A stretch of DNA of 64,000 nucleotides from the NCBI RefSeq assembly GCF_001613465.1, contig NZ_BDCK01000020.1, positions 186,001-250,000 on the forward strand, read 5' to 3'. Under the pieces are notes generated by a model. It saw nothing but the letters and a program-made list of their open reading frames with translations. It was not told where the DNA came from and did not search any database. Positions 9,525 through 17,872 of the stretch are shown here, piece after piece. The translations under genes were made by a program, and so were the position numbers. Positions within the stretch are counted from its first letter, which is position 1. The number at the start of each line of letters is the position of its first letter. The stretch is from Nocardia niwae NBRC 108934 = DSM 45340 (GTDB lineage Bacteria; Actinomycetota; Actinomycetes; Mycobacteriales; Mycobacteriaceae).

Positions 9525-11996
9525 TCAGCAGGCCGACAGCAGCGCACGCACGCTTTCGTCGGCGAGCCGATCGGCTCGTTCGCGCGAGACCGCGGGTTCG
9601 ACATAGCCGATGTTGAGCGACAGCGCGTTGTGCGTCGCGTTGGCGGTGGCCATGATGAAGCCGCTGACGGACATGCCGGAGACGAACTGCGCGCCTTCCA
9701 GCTGCCAGGCGCCGATCTTGTCCGGGAAGGGGTAGCTGCCCAGGTAGGTCATGCAGAGATGCCCCGGGCCGCGAGTGTCCATGAGTTTCACCGTGGAGGC
9801 GCTGGCGGCCACCGACTTCGGCGCGGCCACCTTCAGCAGGTTCAGCGCGGACAGGTGATCGCGCCGATCCATGCGCGTGCCGTACTCGCGCTCGATCTCC
9901 GCGGCGATCTCCCACAGCGAGGCCCACGGCGCGTACTTCGCCGGCGTGGCGATCATGCCCTGATAGGTGCCCACCTCGGTGTCGCCTGCGGCGCCGTCGA
10001 GATGTTCGCGGAAGTTGACCGAGCTGCCGACGGTGTACCAGGTGGCCTTCGCGGCGCCCGCCTCCCTGGCCGCCGCGATCAGCAGCGCGGCCGACAGCGC
10101 GGCCTGCAGTCCGACGCCGTGGCGGTCGCATCCAGCGGTGAGCGCCTCGAGCTGGTCGCCGTCGAGGCTGCGGTGCACCACCCGGCTGCGGCGTTGCGCG
10201 GGCGGCGCGAGCGTGGTCGGCTCCAGCCTGCGCGGCTTGCGCAGTTGCGACTTCTGGTCGCGCAGGAACGATCCCGCGGTGCGCAGCGCACCGCCCGGAC
10301 CCCGGAAGCGCGGCGGAAACAGCTCCTCCGGGCCCGGTCGCACCGGCGCGGGCGAGAAATCGCCTTCATCCCCGGCGGCCACCTGGAGCACCTGCTTGGC
10401 CACCGACAGCGCGCTCTCGCCGTCGGCGATCGCGTAGTGCAGCGTGACGATCAGCTCGTTGGTGCCGTCGGTCTCCTTGATCAGCACCGCTCTGGCCAGC
10501 GGGCCGGTGCGCCAGTCGAACGGCTCGCGCAGCTCCACCTCGTCGGCCTCGGCCAGCCAGTTGGTGCTGTCCTCGGATTCGATCACGCGCAGCGGAATCG
10601 GCGCCTGCACCGGCACGAAACGCGGTGCGGTGCCGTCCGGTTCGGCGGCGACGGCGACCCGCAAGAGTGGATGTCGGCGCTGCACCTCGTCCAGGCCCGC
10701 GCGGATCTGCCCGGCCTCGACGTGCCCGCGGATCCGCACGCGCGACAGGATGTGCAGCGGCGCGAGCTGATCGGCGATCCAGTGCCAGCGCTCGACCGGC
10801 GAGAGCGGACGCGGCAGCCGCGCGGTCGGCCCGTCGGGCGCCGGGAAGGACATCGGCTTGCCGAGTTCCCGCAGGAAGAATTCGGTGGGCGCGTGCCGGA
10901 AGTAGGTGTCGCGCACGCGCACCAGGCGCGGGTCGGTGGTCTGCTCGATCTTGGCCAGCGACGCCGAACCGTTGACGAACATGGCGGTGCGGTCGGCGCG
11001 CAGCTTCTCGTACCGGCGCAGTCCCGCCACCGGGTCCAGGGCGCTGCGCAGCACGCCGGCCAGGACGACCGCGTCCTCGATGGCGGCGTTGGCGCCCTGA
11101 CCGAGGCTGGGCAGCATCGGGTGCGCCGCGTCGCCGAGCAGCGTCACCCGGCCGCGGCCCCACTGCGCCAGCGGCGGACGGTCCTGTGCGGGCACGGCCA
11201 GGATCGCCGATTCGTCGGTCTGCTCGATGCAGGCGCGCACCTCCGGCGCCCATCCGGCGTACAGGCGCAGCAGGTCTTCCCTGCCGCCCTGCCAGTTCGC
11301 GGCCTCGTCGGCGGGCAGCGTCTTGGTGCCCCACCAGTACACCCGGCCGTGGCCGATGTCGTGGATGCCGAAACGCATTCCGGTGCCCCAGAAGTGCGCC
11401 GAAAGCCCACGGGCGACGTTGCGGTGCTCGAACGGGATGCAGGCCAGCCAGCACACGAAATTGCCGGGGCGCGGCTCGGCGCGGCCGTGCAATTGGGCGC
11501 GCACCATCGAGTGGATGCCGTCGGCGCCGACGAGCAGATCGCCCTCGGCGACCCGGCCGTCGGCGAACTCGACGCGCACGTGCTCGCCGTCGTCGACGAA
11601 GCGGGTGGCTTGCGCGCCGACGAAAGTCGGCGTGTCACCGATCGCGGTCAGCAGCACGTCGTGCAGGTCGGTGCGGTGCAGCGCTACGGCGGGCGCGCCG
11701 AGCTGGGCGTCGAGCCGGTGCACCGGGAGCACCCGGATCGGGCTGCCGTCGGGGTTGCAGAAACGGAAGGTCTCGACCCGTCCGCCGCGTTCGAGCAGTT
11801 GCTCATCGATTCCGCGGCCGAGGGTGCGCAGCGCGTTGATTCCGTTGGCCTGCACGGAAAGTCCGAAGCCCTGAGCCCGCAGCTCCGGACCGGCTTCATA
11901 TAGTTCGACGCCGAATCCCGCATGCCGCAAGGCGGCCGCGGTGGTGAGTCCTCCGATCCCCGCCCCGAGAACGACAACCTTGATCGGACTGCTCAT
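9525..11996 (-). CDS. FAD monooxygenase fused to condensation/PapA-like acyltransferase domain
   Basis: Protein of about 823 residues with two enzymatic halves. Residues about 5-345 are a PHBH-type flavoprotein hydroxylase: GAGIGG at 11-16 (ADP binding), GADGIHS at 157-163 (DG motif) and GDAAHP at 288-293 (ribityl motif). Residues about 395-823 resemble NRPS condensation domains and PapA acyltransferases (RPLSPVERWHWIADQL at the start, then a HxxxxDG-type loop). That loop reads HYAIADG with His520 and Tyr521: the second histidine of HHxxxDG, the usual general base, is tyrosine, confirmed in the DNA. The ATG at 11996 is chosen because the flavin fold begins there; the frame is open further upstream. 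The gene lies about 170 bp upstream of the NRPS on the same strand, so it probably belongs to the same pathway. Whether the second half transfers an acyl group or only binds one is open. Confidence 0.9.
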   Translation of the reverse strand: MSSPIKVVVLGAGIGGLTTAAALRHAGFGVELYEAGPELRAQGFGLSVQANGINALRTLGRGIDEQLLERGGRVETFRFCNPDGSPIRVLPVHRLDAQLGAPAVALHRTDLHDVLLTAIGDTPTFVGAQATRFVDDGEHVRVEFADGRVAEGDLLVGADGIHSMVRAQLHGRAEPRPGNFVCWLACIPFEHRNVARGLSAHFWGTGMRFGIHDIGHGRVYWWGTKTLPADEAANWQGGREDLLRLYAGWAPEVRACIEQTDESAILAVPAQDRPPLAQWGRGRVTLLGDAAHPMLPSLGQGANAAIEDAVVLAGVLRSALDPVAGLRRYEKLRADRTAMFVNGSASLAKIEQTTDPRLVRVRDTYFRHAPTEFFLRELGKPMSFPAPDGPTARLPRPLSPVERWHWIADQLAPLHILSRVRIRGHVEAGQIRAGLDEVQRRHPLLRVAVAAEPDGTAPRFVPVQAPIPLRVIESEDSTNWLAEADEVELREPFDWRTGPLARAVLIKETDGTNELIVTLHYAIADGESALSVAKQVLQVAAGDEGDFSPAPVRPGPEELFPPRFRGPGGALRTAGSFLRDQKSQLRKPRRLEPTTLAPPAQRRSRVVHRSLDGDQLEALTAGCDRHGVGLQAALSAALLIAAAREAGAAKATWYTVGSSVNFREHLDGAAGDTEVGTYQGMIATPAKYAPWASLWEIAAEIEREYGTRMDRRDHLSALNLLKVAAPKSVAASASTVKLMDTRGPGHLCMTYLGSYPFPDKIGAWQLEGAQFVSGMSVSGFIMATANATHNALSLNIGYVEPAVSRERADRLADESVRALLSAC

Positions 11997-12311
11997 CGAA
12001 CCTGCACTCTCATCGAACCACTCGACGGCACAGGTGCTTCCTGCCGCGACGCGGCCCACGGGCCACACTGCCCGCGCGAAAGCCATCCCATCGAGCAGCA
12101 CTGACCGAGGCGACTGCGTCGACCCCGACCAGACGGGCCGCTGGGACGCCTGTGCCTGACCGACCGGAAGCCTACCGCTACTCGGCGCGCAAGGCCGAGT
12201 TGAAGTGAGATTCACCGCATCGCGCGATTGTGAAACGCAAATGTGTTGCAATGGGGCATAATTCGCCCTCCGCGCACCGCGTTCGCCCTCGATTCCGGTG
12301 CGGCGGCGGCC
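11997..12311. other. intergenic region upstream of monooxygenase fusion
   Basis: No supported gene. It should hold the promoter of the monooxygenase fusion and the 3' end of the rnhA-cobC transcript, both on the minus strand. A short hairpin, CTCGGC and GCCGAG around a 7-base loop (12181-12199), could terminate the latter. The stretch near 12220-12265 is less GC-rich than its surroundings, as expected for a promoter, but I cannot fix -10 and -35 boxes. Confidence 0.4.
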
Positions 12312-13505
12312 TCAGAGGTAGGACGTATCGTTCACCAGACGCACCGAGGACCCGCCGTCGGGATAGAACTCCGCTATCGATAGCGACGCCAGATCCAGAT
12401 GCAACCGGTACAACAGCGACGGGCCGGTTTCGAGGGCCAGCCGCAGCAGCGTCTTGATCGGGGTCACGTGACTGACCACCACCACATTGGCGCCGGGATA
12501 CCGCTCGACGAGATCGCGCAGCGCCGCGTCCACCCGTGCGAGCACCTGCTCGAAACTCTCCCCGCCGGGTGCGGCGACGGTGGGATCCCCGAGCCAGCGG
12601 GCGTGCAAGCCGGGATCGCGCTGCGCGGCTTCGGCGAAGGTCAGTCCCTCCCATGCGCCGAAGTCGGTCTCGATCAATCGCTCGTGGATCTCCACCGGGA
12701 CCTCGAGCGCGGCCGCGGCCGCGTCGGCGGTCTCCCTGGCCCGGCCGAGCGGCGAACTGACCACCGCGGCGATACCGCCTTTGGCAGCGAGCATCTTCGC
12801 GGCGCGGGCCGCCTGTTCCCGCCCGAGCGGGGTGAGCGGCGGATTGCCGCGCCCGGAATAGCGGCGCTGCACCGACAATTCGGTCTGACCGTGGCGAAGC
12901 AGCAGCAACCGGGTGGGACGGCCGGTGGCCCGGGTCCAGCCCGGACCGTGCTGCGCCGGAGCGGTCTGCTCGGCGTTCGCGTTCCCGACCTCATCGATCC
13001 AGCTCGGCGCCTCGCGCTCGGCGACCGCGAGGGCCGGATCGGCGGCCTCGGCCGTCCGCGCGTCCGGGGCCGCCGCGCGGTTGTTCGCGACGCCGCTTCC
13101 CTCGTCCATGGCCTCGTTCGCCAGCCGGTCGGCGTGCGAGTTCTGCGCGCGCGGAATCCAGTCGTAGGTCACCCGGGTGAAGCCGGCGGCGAGCCTGCGA
13201 GCCTGGTCGGCGAGCGGGATCAAGGCCGCGTGCTTGATCTTCCAGCGCCCGGACATCTGCTCGACGACCAGCTTGGAATCCATGCGCACCACGACCGACT
13301 CGGCGCCCAGTTCGGCGGCCGCCGCCAACCCCGCGATCAAACCGCGATATTCGGCGACGTTGTTGGTGGCTACGCCGAGGAACTCCCGGCGCTCGGCGAG
13401 CACCCGGGCGTGGTCGGCGTCGAAGACGACGGCTCCATAGCCGGCCGGGCCGGGATTGCCCCGCGAACCGCCGTCGGCTTCGACGATCACCTCGGGCAAC
13501 TTCAC
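12312..13505 (-). CDS. bifunctional RNase H / histidine acid phosphatase
   Basis: Ortholog-type match to the mycobacterial RNase HI-CobC-like fusion (Rv2228c). Residues 1-140 form RNase HI: EADGGSRGNPGPAGYG with D11, E52 in NNVAEYRG, D76 in VVRMDSK and D126 in the HADRLA motif, giving the metal-binding acidic set for cutting RNA in RNA/DNA hybrids. Residues about 198-397 are a histidine phosphatase with LLLRHGQTE (R204, H205), similar to alpha-ribazole phosphatase of cobalamin assembly. A variable Ala-rich linker joins them. GTG start. The zinc ribbon gene lies 31 bp upstream on the same strand, the order known from mycobacteria. The mycobacterial homolog is described as having both activities; the natural substrate here is not shown by sequence. 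Confidence 0.93.
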   Translation of the reverse strand: MKLPEVIVEADGGSRGNPGPAGYGAVVFDADHARVLAERREFLGVATNNVAEYRGLIAGLAAAAELGAESVVVRMDSKLVVEQMSGRWKIKHAALIPLADQARRLAAGFTRVTYDWIPRAQNSHADRLANEAMDEGSGVANNRAAAPDARTAEAADPALAVAEREAPSWIDEVGNANAEQTAPAQHGPGWTRATGRPTRLLLLRHGQTELSVQRRYSGRGNPPLTPLGREQAARAAKMLAAKGGIAAVVSSPLGRARETADAAAAALEVPVEIHERLIETDFGAWEGLTFAEAAQRDPGLHARWLGDPTVAAPGGESFEQVLARVDAALRDLVERYPGANVVVVSHVTPIKTLLRLALETGPSLLYRLHLDLASLSIAEFYPDGGSSVRLVNDTSYL

Positions 13506-13536
13506 CGCGTTTCCCCGGCCATCGGTCGCGGCGAAC

Positions 13537-14283
13537 TCACAGCCCCGATTCCTTGGTCCGGACCAGGATCGCGCCGCACTCCGGGCAGCGCACGACCACG
13601 TCCGGGGCCGTCTTGGCGATGCGCGCGATCTCGCCGCGATCGAGTTCGATACGGCACGCGCCGCAGCGGCGAGCCTGCAACAGCGCGGCGCCCGCGCCGT
13701 GCTGCTCGCGCTGCCGGTCGTAGATGGCGAGCAGCTCGCCGGGCACCTTCGCCACCATGCCCGCGCGATCGGTCACGCAGCGCGTCTGCGCCACGTCCAG
13801 ATCCGCGAGCGCCTCGTCGCGCTGCCGCCGGGCGGCGGAGAGTTCGTCCTCGGTCTTGCTCAATCGCGCGCCCGCGTGCTCGTAGTCGGCGGCGGAGGCC
13901 TCCCTCCGCTCCATCACCTCGAGCAGCTCGTCCTCCAGGACGGAGCGGCGCCGCTGCAGACTGCCCAGCTCGTGCTGGAGTTCCGAAAGCTGTTTGGCGT
14001 TCACCGTTCCCGCGGTGAGCATGGCTTGATCGCGCTCCTCGCGCTTGCGCACCGCCTCGACCTCGCCCTCCAGCTTGCGGATGTCGCGGTCGAGGTCGTC
14101 CAGCACGATCTGCACGGCCACCGCGGCGTCGGAGTGCGCGTTGCGCTCGGCTTCCAGCCGCGCCACCTCCTGCTGCTCGGGCAGCACGGTGCGGCGGTGC
14201 GCGATCCGGGTCAGCTCGGCGTCGACGGCGGCGAGCCGCAGCAGCTCGGCCTGGATCGGGGGTTCGACATTCAACGCGGACAA
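13537..14283 (-). CDS. coiled-coil C4 zinc ribbon protein
   Basis: Conserved actinobacterial protein of 248 residues, homologous to Rv2229c. Residues about 5-180 are a long, charged, heptad-like helical region (for example LQHELGSLQRRRSVLEDELL), predicted antiparallel coiled coil. The C-terminus holds a C4 zinc ribbon, CGAC then CPEC about 25 residues later. The architecture resembles proteins proposed to bind nucleic acids or act as regulators or chaperones, but no biochemical role is established. It sits between the membrane protein gene (62 bp away) and rnhA-cobC (31 bp away) on the same strand, probably one transcript. Confidence 0.88.
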   Translation of the reverse strand: MSALNVEPPIQAELLRLAAVDAELTRIAHRRTVLPEQQEVARLEAERNAHSDAAVAVQIVLDDLDRDIRKLEGEVEAVRKREERDQAMLTAGTVNAKQLSELQHELGSLQRRRSVLEDELLEVMERREASAADYEHAGARLSKTEDELSAARRQRDEALADLDVAQTRCVTDRAGMVAKVPGELLAIYDRQREQHGAGAALLQARRCGACRIELDRGEIARIAKTAPDVVVRCPECGAILVRTKESGL

Positions 14284-14346
14284 ACTCCTGGACGGGGTGG
14301 ACGGGACCGAGGTTCCACCGTACCCCGCCGCATCGGCGAACCGGCG

Positions 14347-14991
14347 TCAGCCGCCGACGGCGCGAGTTTTGATGGCGTCGCGGGAGATGTAGACGTCGTA
14401 CTCCCCGGGCACCGCGATCACCGCGTTGCCGTAGGCCGAACGCACGAACGGCTGGGTCCACCAGCGGCCCTCGCGCATGTCGGCGAAGAAGTCGCGGTCG
14501 CCGTCGTTGAGGAAGATCTGGTTCTGCTCGGTCGCGACGCCGTCGAGGCGCTGGCCGTACAGGCGGCTGATCCGGTAACCGGAATGAAAGCCCAGCGCGT
14601 TGACCCACGGCTCCAGCTCGACGATGCCGGATTGCAGCACCCACATGTCGCCTTCGACCCGGTAGGTCTGCCGCTGTTCGGGGTGGTCGTCGTCGCCGTA
14701 CAGGACGAGGTCGACGTCCATCTGGTGTTCCTGGCCTGCCACCGGCTTGGCCACCACGTGCGCCGCCTTGATCTCGCCGGTCAGTCCGAGGTAGGTCTGC
14801 AGCAGGGTCGCGATCCACAGCAGTACCGCCGCGACCAGCAGCAGCGCGAGCCCGCCCGACCCGCGCGCCAGCAGCGGCCGCATCCCCACCCGGCGCCAGG
14901 CGATCAGACCGGAGACGATCAGCGCCACACCGACGACCAGCAGCAGGATCAGCCCGATCTGCACGAGCCCGAAATCAACCGGGAAGTTCAT
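14347..14991 (-). CDS. membrane protein with two N-terminal helices
   Basis: Unrecognised membrane protein of about 214 residues. Two N-terminal transmembrane segments (GLIQ-type stretch IGLILLLVVGVALIVSGL, then GLALLLVAAVLLWIATLL) precede a soluble domain of about 140 residues rich in Tyr, Arg and Asp, with the conserved-looking ISRLYGQRLDGVA and REGRWWTQPFVRSAYG. I placed the start at the ATG at 14991 just before the first helix; a GTG at 15027 adds 12 residues without a better ribosome site. It lies in line with the zinc ribbon and rnhA-cobC genes. The soluble part is expected on the outer face. Function not recognisable. Confidence 0.7.
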   Translation of the reverse strand: MNFPVDFGLVQIGLILLLVVGVALIVSGLIAWRRVGMRPLLARGSGGLALLLVAAVLLWIATLLQTYLGLTGEIKAAHVVAKPVAGQEHQMDVDLVLYGDDDHPEQRQTYRVEGDMWVLQSGIVELEPWVNALGFHSGYRISRLYGQRLDGVATEQNQIFLNDGDRDFFADMREGRWWTQPFVRSAYGNAVIAVPGEYDVYISRDAIKTRAVGG

Positions 14992-15114
14992 GCGGTAGTT
15001 GTACCCCGCACGAACTACTCGATTCACGCAAACCGCCCAACCCGTCCGGGCTCGGCGCGGACACGCCCCGACACGCCGTGACCGGTCCGCCGCCGCGCCA
15101 ACGGCTTCGGACGC

Positions 15115-16236
15115 TCAGTCGGTGGCGCGCACCGTCCACGGGTCGGTACGCAAGGTGGACACCCTGGTCTCCAGGCCGGGCAGCGCGGTTCGCACAACCG
15201 CTTCGGCCTGTGCGCACCACGGGAATTCGGTGGCCCAGTGCGCGGCGTCGACCACGGCGGGACCGCCCTTGCGCAGGTGCTCGTCCACCGGATGGTGACG
15301 CAGGTCGGAAGTGACGTACGCGTCGACGCCGAGGCCGCTGACCCTGCCCAGGTAGGAGTCGCCCGCGCCGCCGCAGACGGCGACGGTGTAGACGGAGCGG
15401 TCCGGGTCACCCGCGGCCCGCACGCCCCAGGCGGTGGACGGGAGAGCGCGGGCCACGCGATCGGTGAAGGCGCGCAACGATTCCGGTTCCGGCAGGGTGC
15501 CGACCCTTCCGATGCCGAGCGACGACGGCAGCTGGGCGCGTTCGCCGATGTGGTAGACCGGGTCCTCGCCGGGATGCGCGGCGAGCAGCGCGGCGAGCAC
15601 GGCGGAGCGGGCCGAGGAGGGAGCGGCGACCTCCACCCGGTCCTCCTCGGCGTACTGGAGTTCACCCAGGGTTTCCTGCGTCGGAGAGGCTTCGGTCGTC
15701 GGACGGGACTGCACGGTCGCGGGCACCCGTACCGCACAGTCGCACTGGTCTGCCCGCTTGCCCGCACCGGCGGCGAAGAGCGCGGCGAGTACCGCCTCGG
15801 TGTGCGTACGTGGCACCTGTATCACCCAATTGTCCACGGCCGACTGGGGTTTCGCGTCCAGCGGGCCGGTCACCGTCAGTCCGATGGCCGCGGCGAGCGC
15901 GTCGGAGACGCCGGGTTCGGCGGAGTCGGCGTTGGTGTGCGCGGTGAACAACGCGCAACCGGAGCGGATCAGCCGGTGCAGCAGCGCGCCTTTCGGTGTG
16001 CTCGCCGCGACCGTGTCGACGCCGCGCAACAGCAGCGGATGGTGCACCACCAGGGCCTGCGCCCGCCAGTCGATCGCCTCGTCGACGACCGCGGCGGTCG
16101 CGTCGACCGCGAACAGCACCCGGGTCAGCTCCTCGGCCGGGTCACCGCAGACCAGGCCGACCGAGTCCCATGGCTCGGCCAGCGCGGGCGGGTAGGCCGC
16201 GTCGAGCACCCCGATGAGATCCGCGAGCGTGGTCAT
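15115..16236 (-). CDS. Nif3-like dinuclear metal centre protein
   Basis: Member of the NIF3/DUF34 family (homolog of Rv2230c), 373 residues. Signature pieces are visible: LAEPWDSVGLVCGDP near the N-terminus, ALVVHHPLLLRGVD (paired histidines that ligate metal), LFTAHTNADSA, and near the C-terminus DLRHHPVDEHLRKG and VVDAAHWATEF. The long middle insertion (about 130-260) corresponds to the PII-like domain of the longer family members. Family members form toroidal hexamers with two metals per subunit; the activity is still debated. The ATG at 16236 overlaps the stop codon of cobC by four bases (ATGA), indicating translational coupling. Confidence 0.93.
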   Translation of the reverse strand: MTTLADLIGVLDAAYPPALAEPWDSVGLVCGDPAEELTRVLFAVDATAAVVDEAIDWRAQALVVHHPLLLRGVDTVAASTPKGALLHRLIRSGCALFTAHTNADSAEPGVSDALAAAIGLTVTGPLDAKPQSAVDNWVIQVPRTHTEAVLAALFAAGAGKRADQCDCAVRVPATVQSRPTTEASPTQETLGELQYAEEDRVEVAAPSSARSAVLAALLAAHPGEDPVYHIGERAQLPSSLGIGRVGTLPEPESLRAFTDRVARALPSTAWGVRAAGDPDRSVYTVAVCGGAGDSYLGRVSGLGVDAYVTSDLRHHPVDEHLRKGGPAVVDAAHWATEFPWCAQAEAVVRTALPGLETRVSTLRTDPWTVRATD

Positions 16237-17306
16237 CGTCCACCTTCCTTCGCTTCGGCCCTGCACTGCATCGCCGGATTCGACCGGATCGCCGCGACCA
16301 GCCGATCGACCTCCGCCGCACCGCGGACCGCGACGCGCAGATGATCCGGGCCCAGGCCGGGGAAGGTATCCGCGCGCCGGACCGCGATCCCCGCCGCGGC
16401 CAGGTGTTTGCGCAGCAGTGCGCCGTCCGGGACGCGCAGTAGCAGGAACGGCCCCTCGGCCGGGGTGTGGACCTCGATGCCGAGAGCGGTCAGGCGCTCG
16501 ATCATCGCGGCGCGCTGCTCGGCGAGCGTCCGCGCGCCGCGCTGGGACTCGGCCACGGCCGCCGGGCTCGCGGTGGCTGCGATCGCCTCCAGTTGCAGGG
16601 TGCCCAGCGCCCAGTGCGGCCGCCCCTGGTCGAGGCGCGCGAGAACCTTGGGCGCGCCCAGGAAATAGCCGCAGCGCAAACCCGCCAGCGCCCAGGTCTT
16701 GGTGAGGCTGCGCAGCACGAGCAGGTCGGGCGCGGAGTCGGCGGCGAGGGATTCCGGCTCATCCGCGACCGCGTCGGCGAAGGCTTCGTCGACCACGATG
16801 ACGCGGCCCGGCCTGCGCAGGGCGCGGATCGTGTCGGCCGGGTGCAGCACCGAGGTCGGGTTGGTCGGGTTGCCGAGCACCACCAGGTCGGCCTCGGCGG
16901 GCACCGCCGCGGGATCCAGCCGGTAGGGCGGTTCCAGTAGCACCCGGGTGACGGGGACGCCCGCCTCCCGTAACGCGAGTTCCGGCTCGGTGAACGAGGG
17001 ATGCAGCACCGCGGCCGAGCGGGGCGCGAGGCGGGGCAGCAGTGCGAAGCCTTCCGCCGCGCCCGCCAGCAGCAGCACCTCATCGGGAGCACGGCCGTGC
17101 CGGGCCGCGACCGCGCGGCGCGCGGCGTCGGCGTCCTCGGCGCTCGGATAGCGGCCCAGATCGGACAGCCGCCCGGCCAGGCGCCGCCGCAGCCACTCCG
17201 GCGGCGCGGCTCCCTGGACGTTCACCGCGAAATCGAGCATGCCGGGGCGCGCGTCCACGTCGCCGTGGTGACGCAGTTTCGCGCGATCGACGGTGTCCTC
17301 GGCCAC
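16233..17306 (-). CDS. cobC: CobC-like PLP-dependent aminotransferase/decarboxylase
   Basis: Class I/II fold PLP enzyme of 357 residues, similar to Rv2231c (annotated CobC) and histidinol-phosphate aminotransferases. It shows LLLAGAAEGFALL (cofactor phosphate region), VVLGNPTNPTSVL, IVVDEAFADAV (Asp that contacts the pyridine nitrogen) and SLTKTWALAGLRCGYFLG, where the lysine of SLTK forms the Schiff base. In cobalamin synthesis the family provides threonine phosphate decarboxylation for the aminopropanol arm, which agrees with cobD nearby. Sequence alone does not separate this from a histidinol-phosphate-type activity. Divergent from ptpA with 44 bp between starts; coupled to the downstream Nif3-like gene by ATGA overlap. 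Confidence 0.88.
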   Translation of the reverse strand: MAEDTVDRAKLRHHGDVDARPGMLDFAVNVQGAAPPEWLRRRLAGRLSDLGRYPSAEDADAARRAVAARHGRAPDEVLLLAGAAEGFALLPRLAPRSAAVLHPSFTEPELALREAGVPVTRVLLEPPYRLDPAAVPAEADLVVLGNPTNPTSVLHPADTIRALRRPGRVIVVDEAFADAVADEPESLAADSAPDLLVLRSLTKTWALAGLRCGYFLGAPKVLARLDQGRPHWALGTLQLEAIAATASPAAVAESQRGARTLAEQRAAMIERLTALGIEVHTPAEGPFLLLRVPDGALLRKHLAAAGIAVRRADTFPGLGPDHLRVAVRGAAEVDRLVAAIRSNPAMQCRAEAKEGGR

Positions 17307-17350
17307 GAGATCACACCCTACGTGGCGGGCCGGGGGCGGGACCGGCCAGA

Positions 17351-17872
17351 ATGGCAGGCGTGGGTCAGCTGCACGTCTCGTTCGTCTGTACCGGCAACAT
17401 CTGCCGCTCTCCGATGGCGGAAAAGATCTTCGCGTCGCACCTCTACCGGGCCGGGCTCGCCAACCGGGTGCGGGTGAGCAGCGCGGGCACCGGTTCGTGG
17501 CACGTCGGCGACGACGCCGACCCGCGGACCTGCGCGACCCTGCGCAAGTACGGATACCCGACCGGCCACGTCGCCGCGGTGTTCGGCGCCGAGCACAGCG
17601 ACGCGGACCTGGTGATCGCGCTGGACCGCTCGCACCAGCGCGACCTGGCCCGCCTCGGCATCCCGGCCGAGCGACTGCGGTTGCTGCGCGCCTTCGACCC
17701 GGACGCCGACGACCAGGATGTGGCCGACCCCTACTACGGCGACGCGGCGGACTTCGAACTCGTGCGCGCGCAGATCGAGGCCGCCGTCCCCGGCCTGCTC
17801 GACTGGGTGCGCGCCGAACTGGCCACCGCCGAACCGCCCGATCCGCGCCGAATCTCCGACGAGCGATCCTGA
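17351..17872 (+). CDS. ptpA: low-molecular-weight protein tyrosine phosphatase
   Basis: LMW-PTP family phosphatase of 173 residues. The catalytic loop is CTGNICRS with nucleophile Cys13 and Arg19 (CX5R); the general acid is the Asp of DPYYGD near residue 125, followed by the two tyrosines normally seen in this loop. In M. tuberculosis the homolog PtpA (Rv2234) is exported and dephosphorylates host proteins; here only the phosphatase activity can be inferred. The ATG at 17351 is used; GTG at 17360 is an alternative. Its stop shares one base with the SURF1 start (TGATG), so the two genes are coupled. The M. tuberculosis neighbours upstream of ptpA (ptkA and Rv2233) are absent: cobC is directly divergent. 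Confidence 0.93.
   Translation: MAGVGQLHVSFVCTGNICRSPMAEKIFASHLYRAGLANRVRVSSAGTGSWHVGDDADPRTCATLRKYGYPTGHVAAVFGAEHSDADLVIALDRSHQRDLARLGIPAERLRLLRAFDPDADDQDVADPYYGDAADFELVRAQIEAAVPGLLDWVRAELATAEPPDPRRISDERS

Noticed and set aside
9342..11903. 853-codon plus-strand open frame
   Set aside because: It is antisense to the monooxygenase/acyltransferase fusion and reflects the high GC content; the residues are Arg/His/Gln-rich without any domain.
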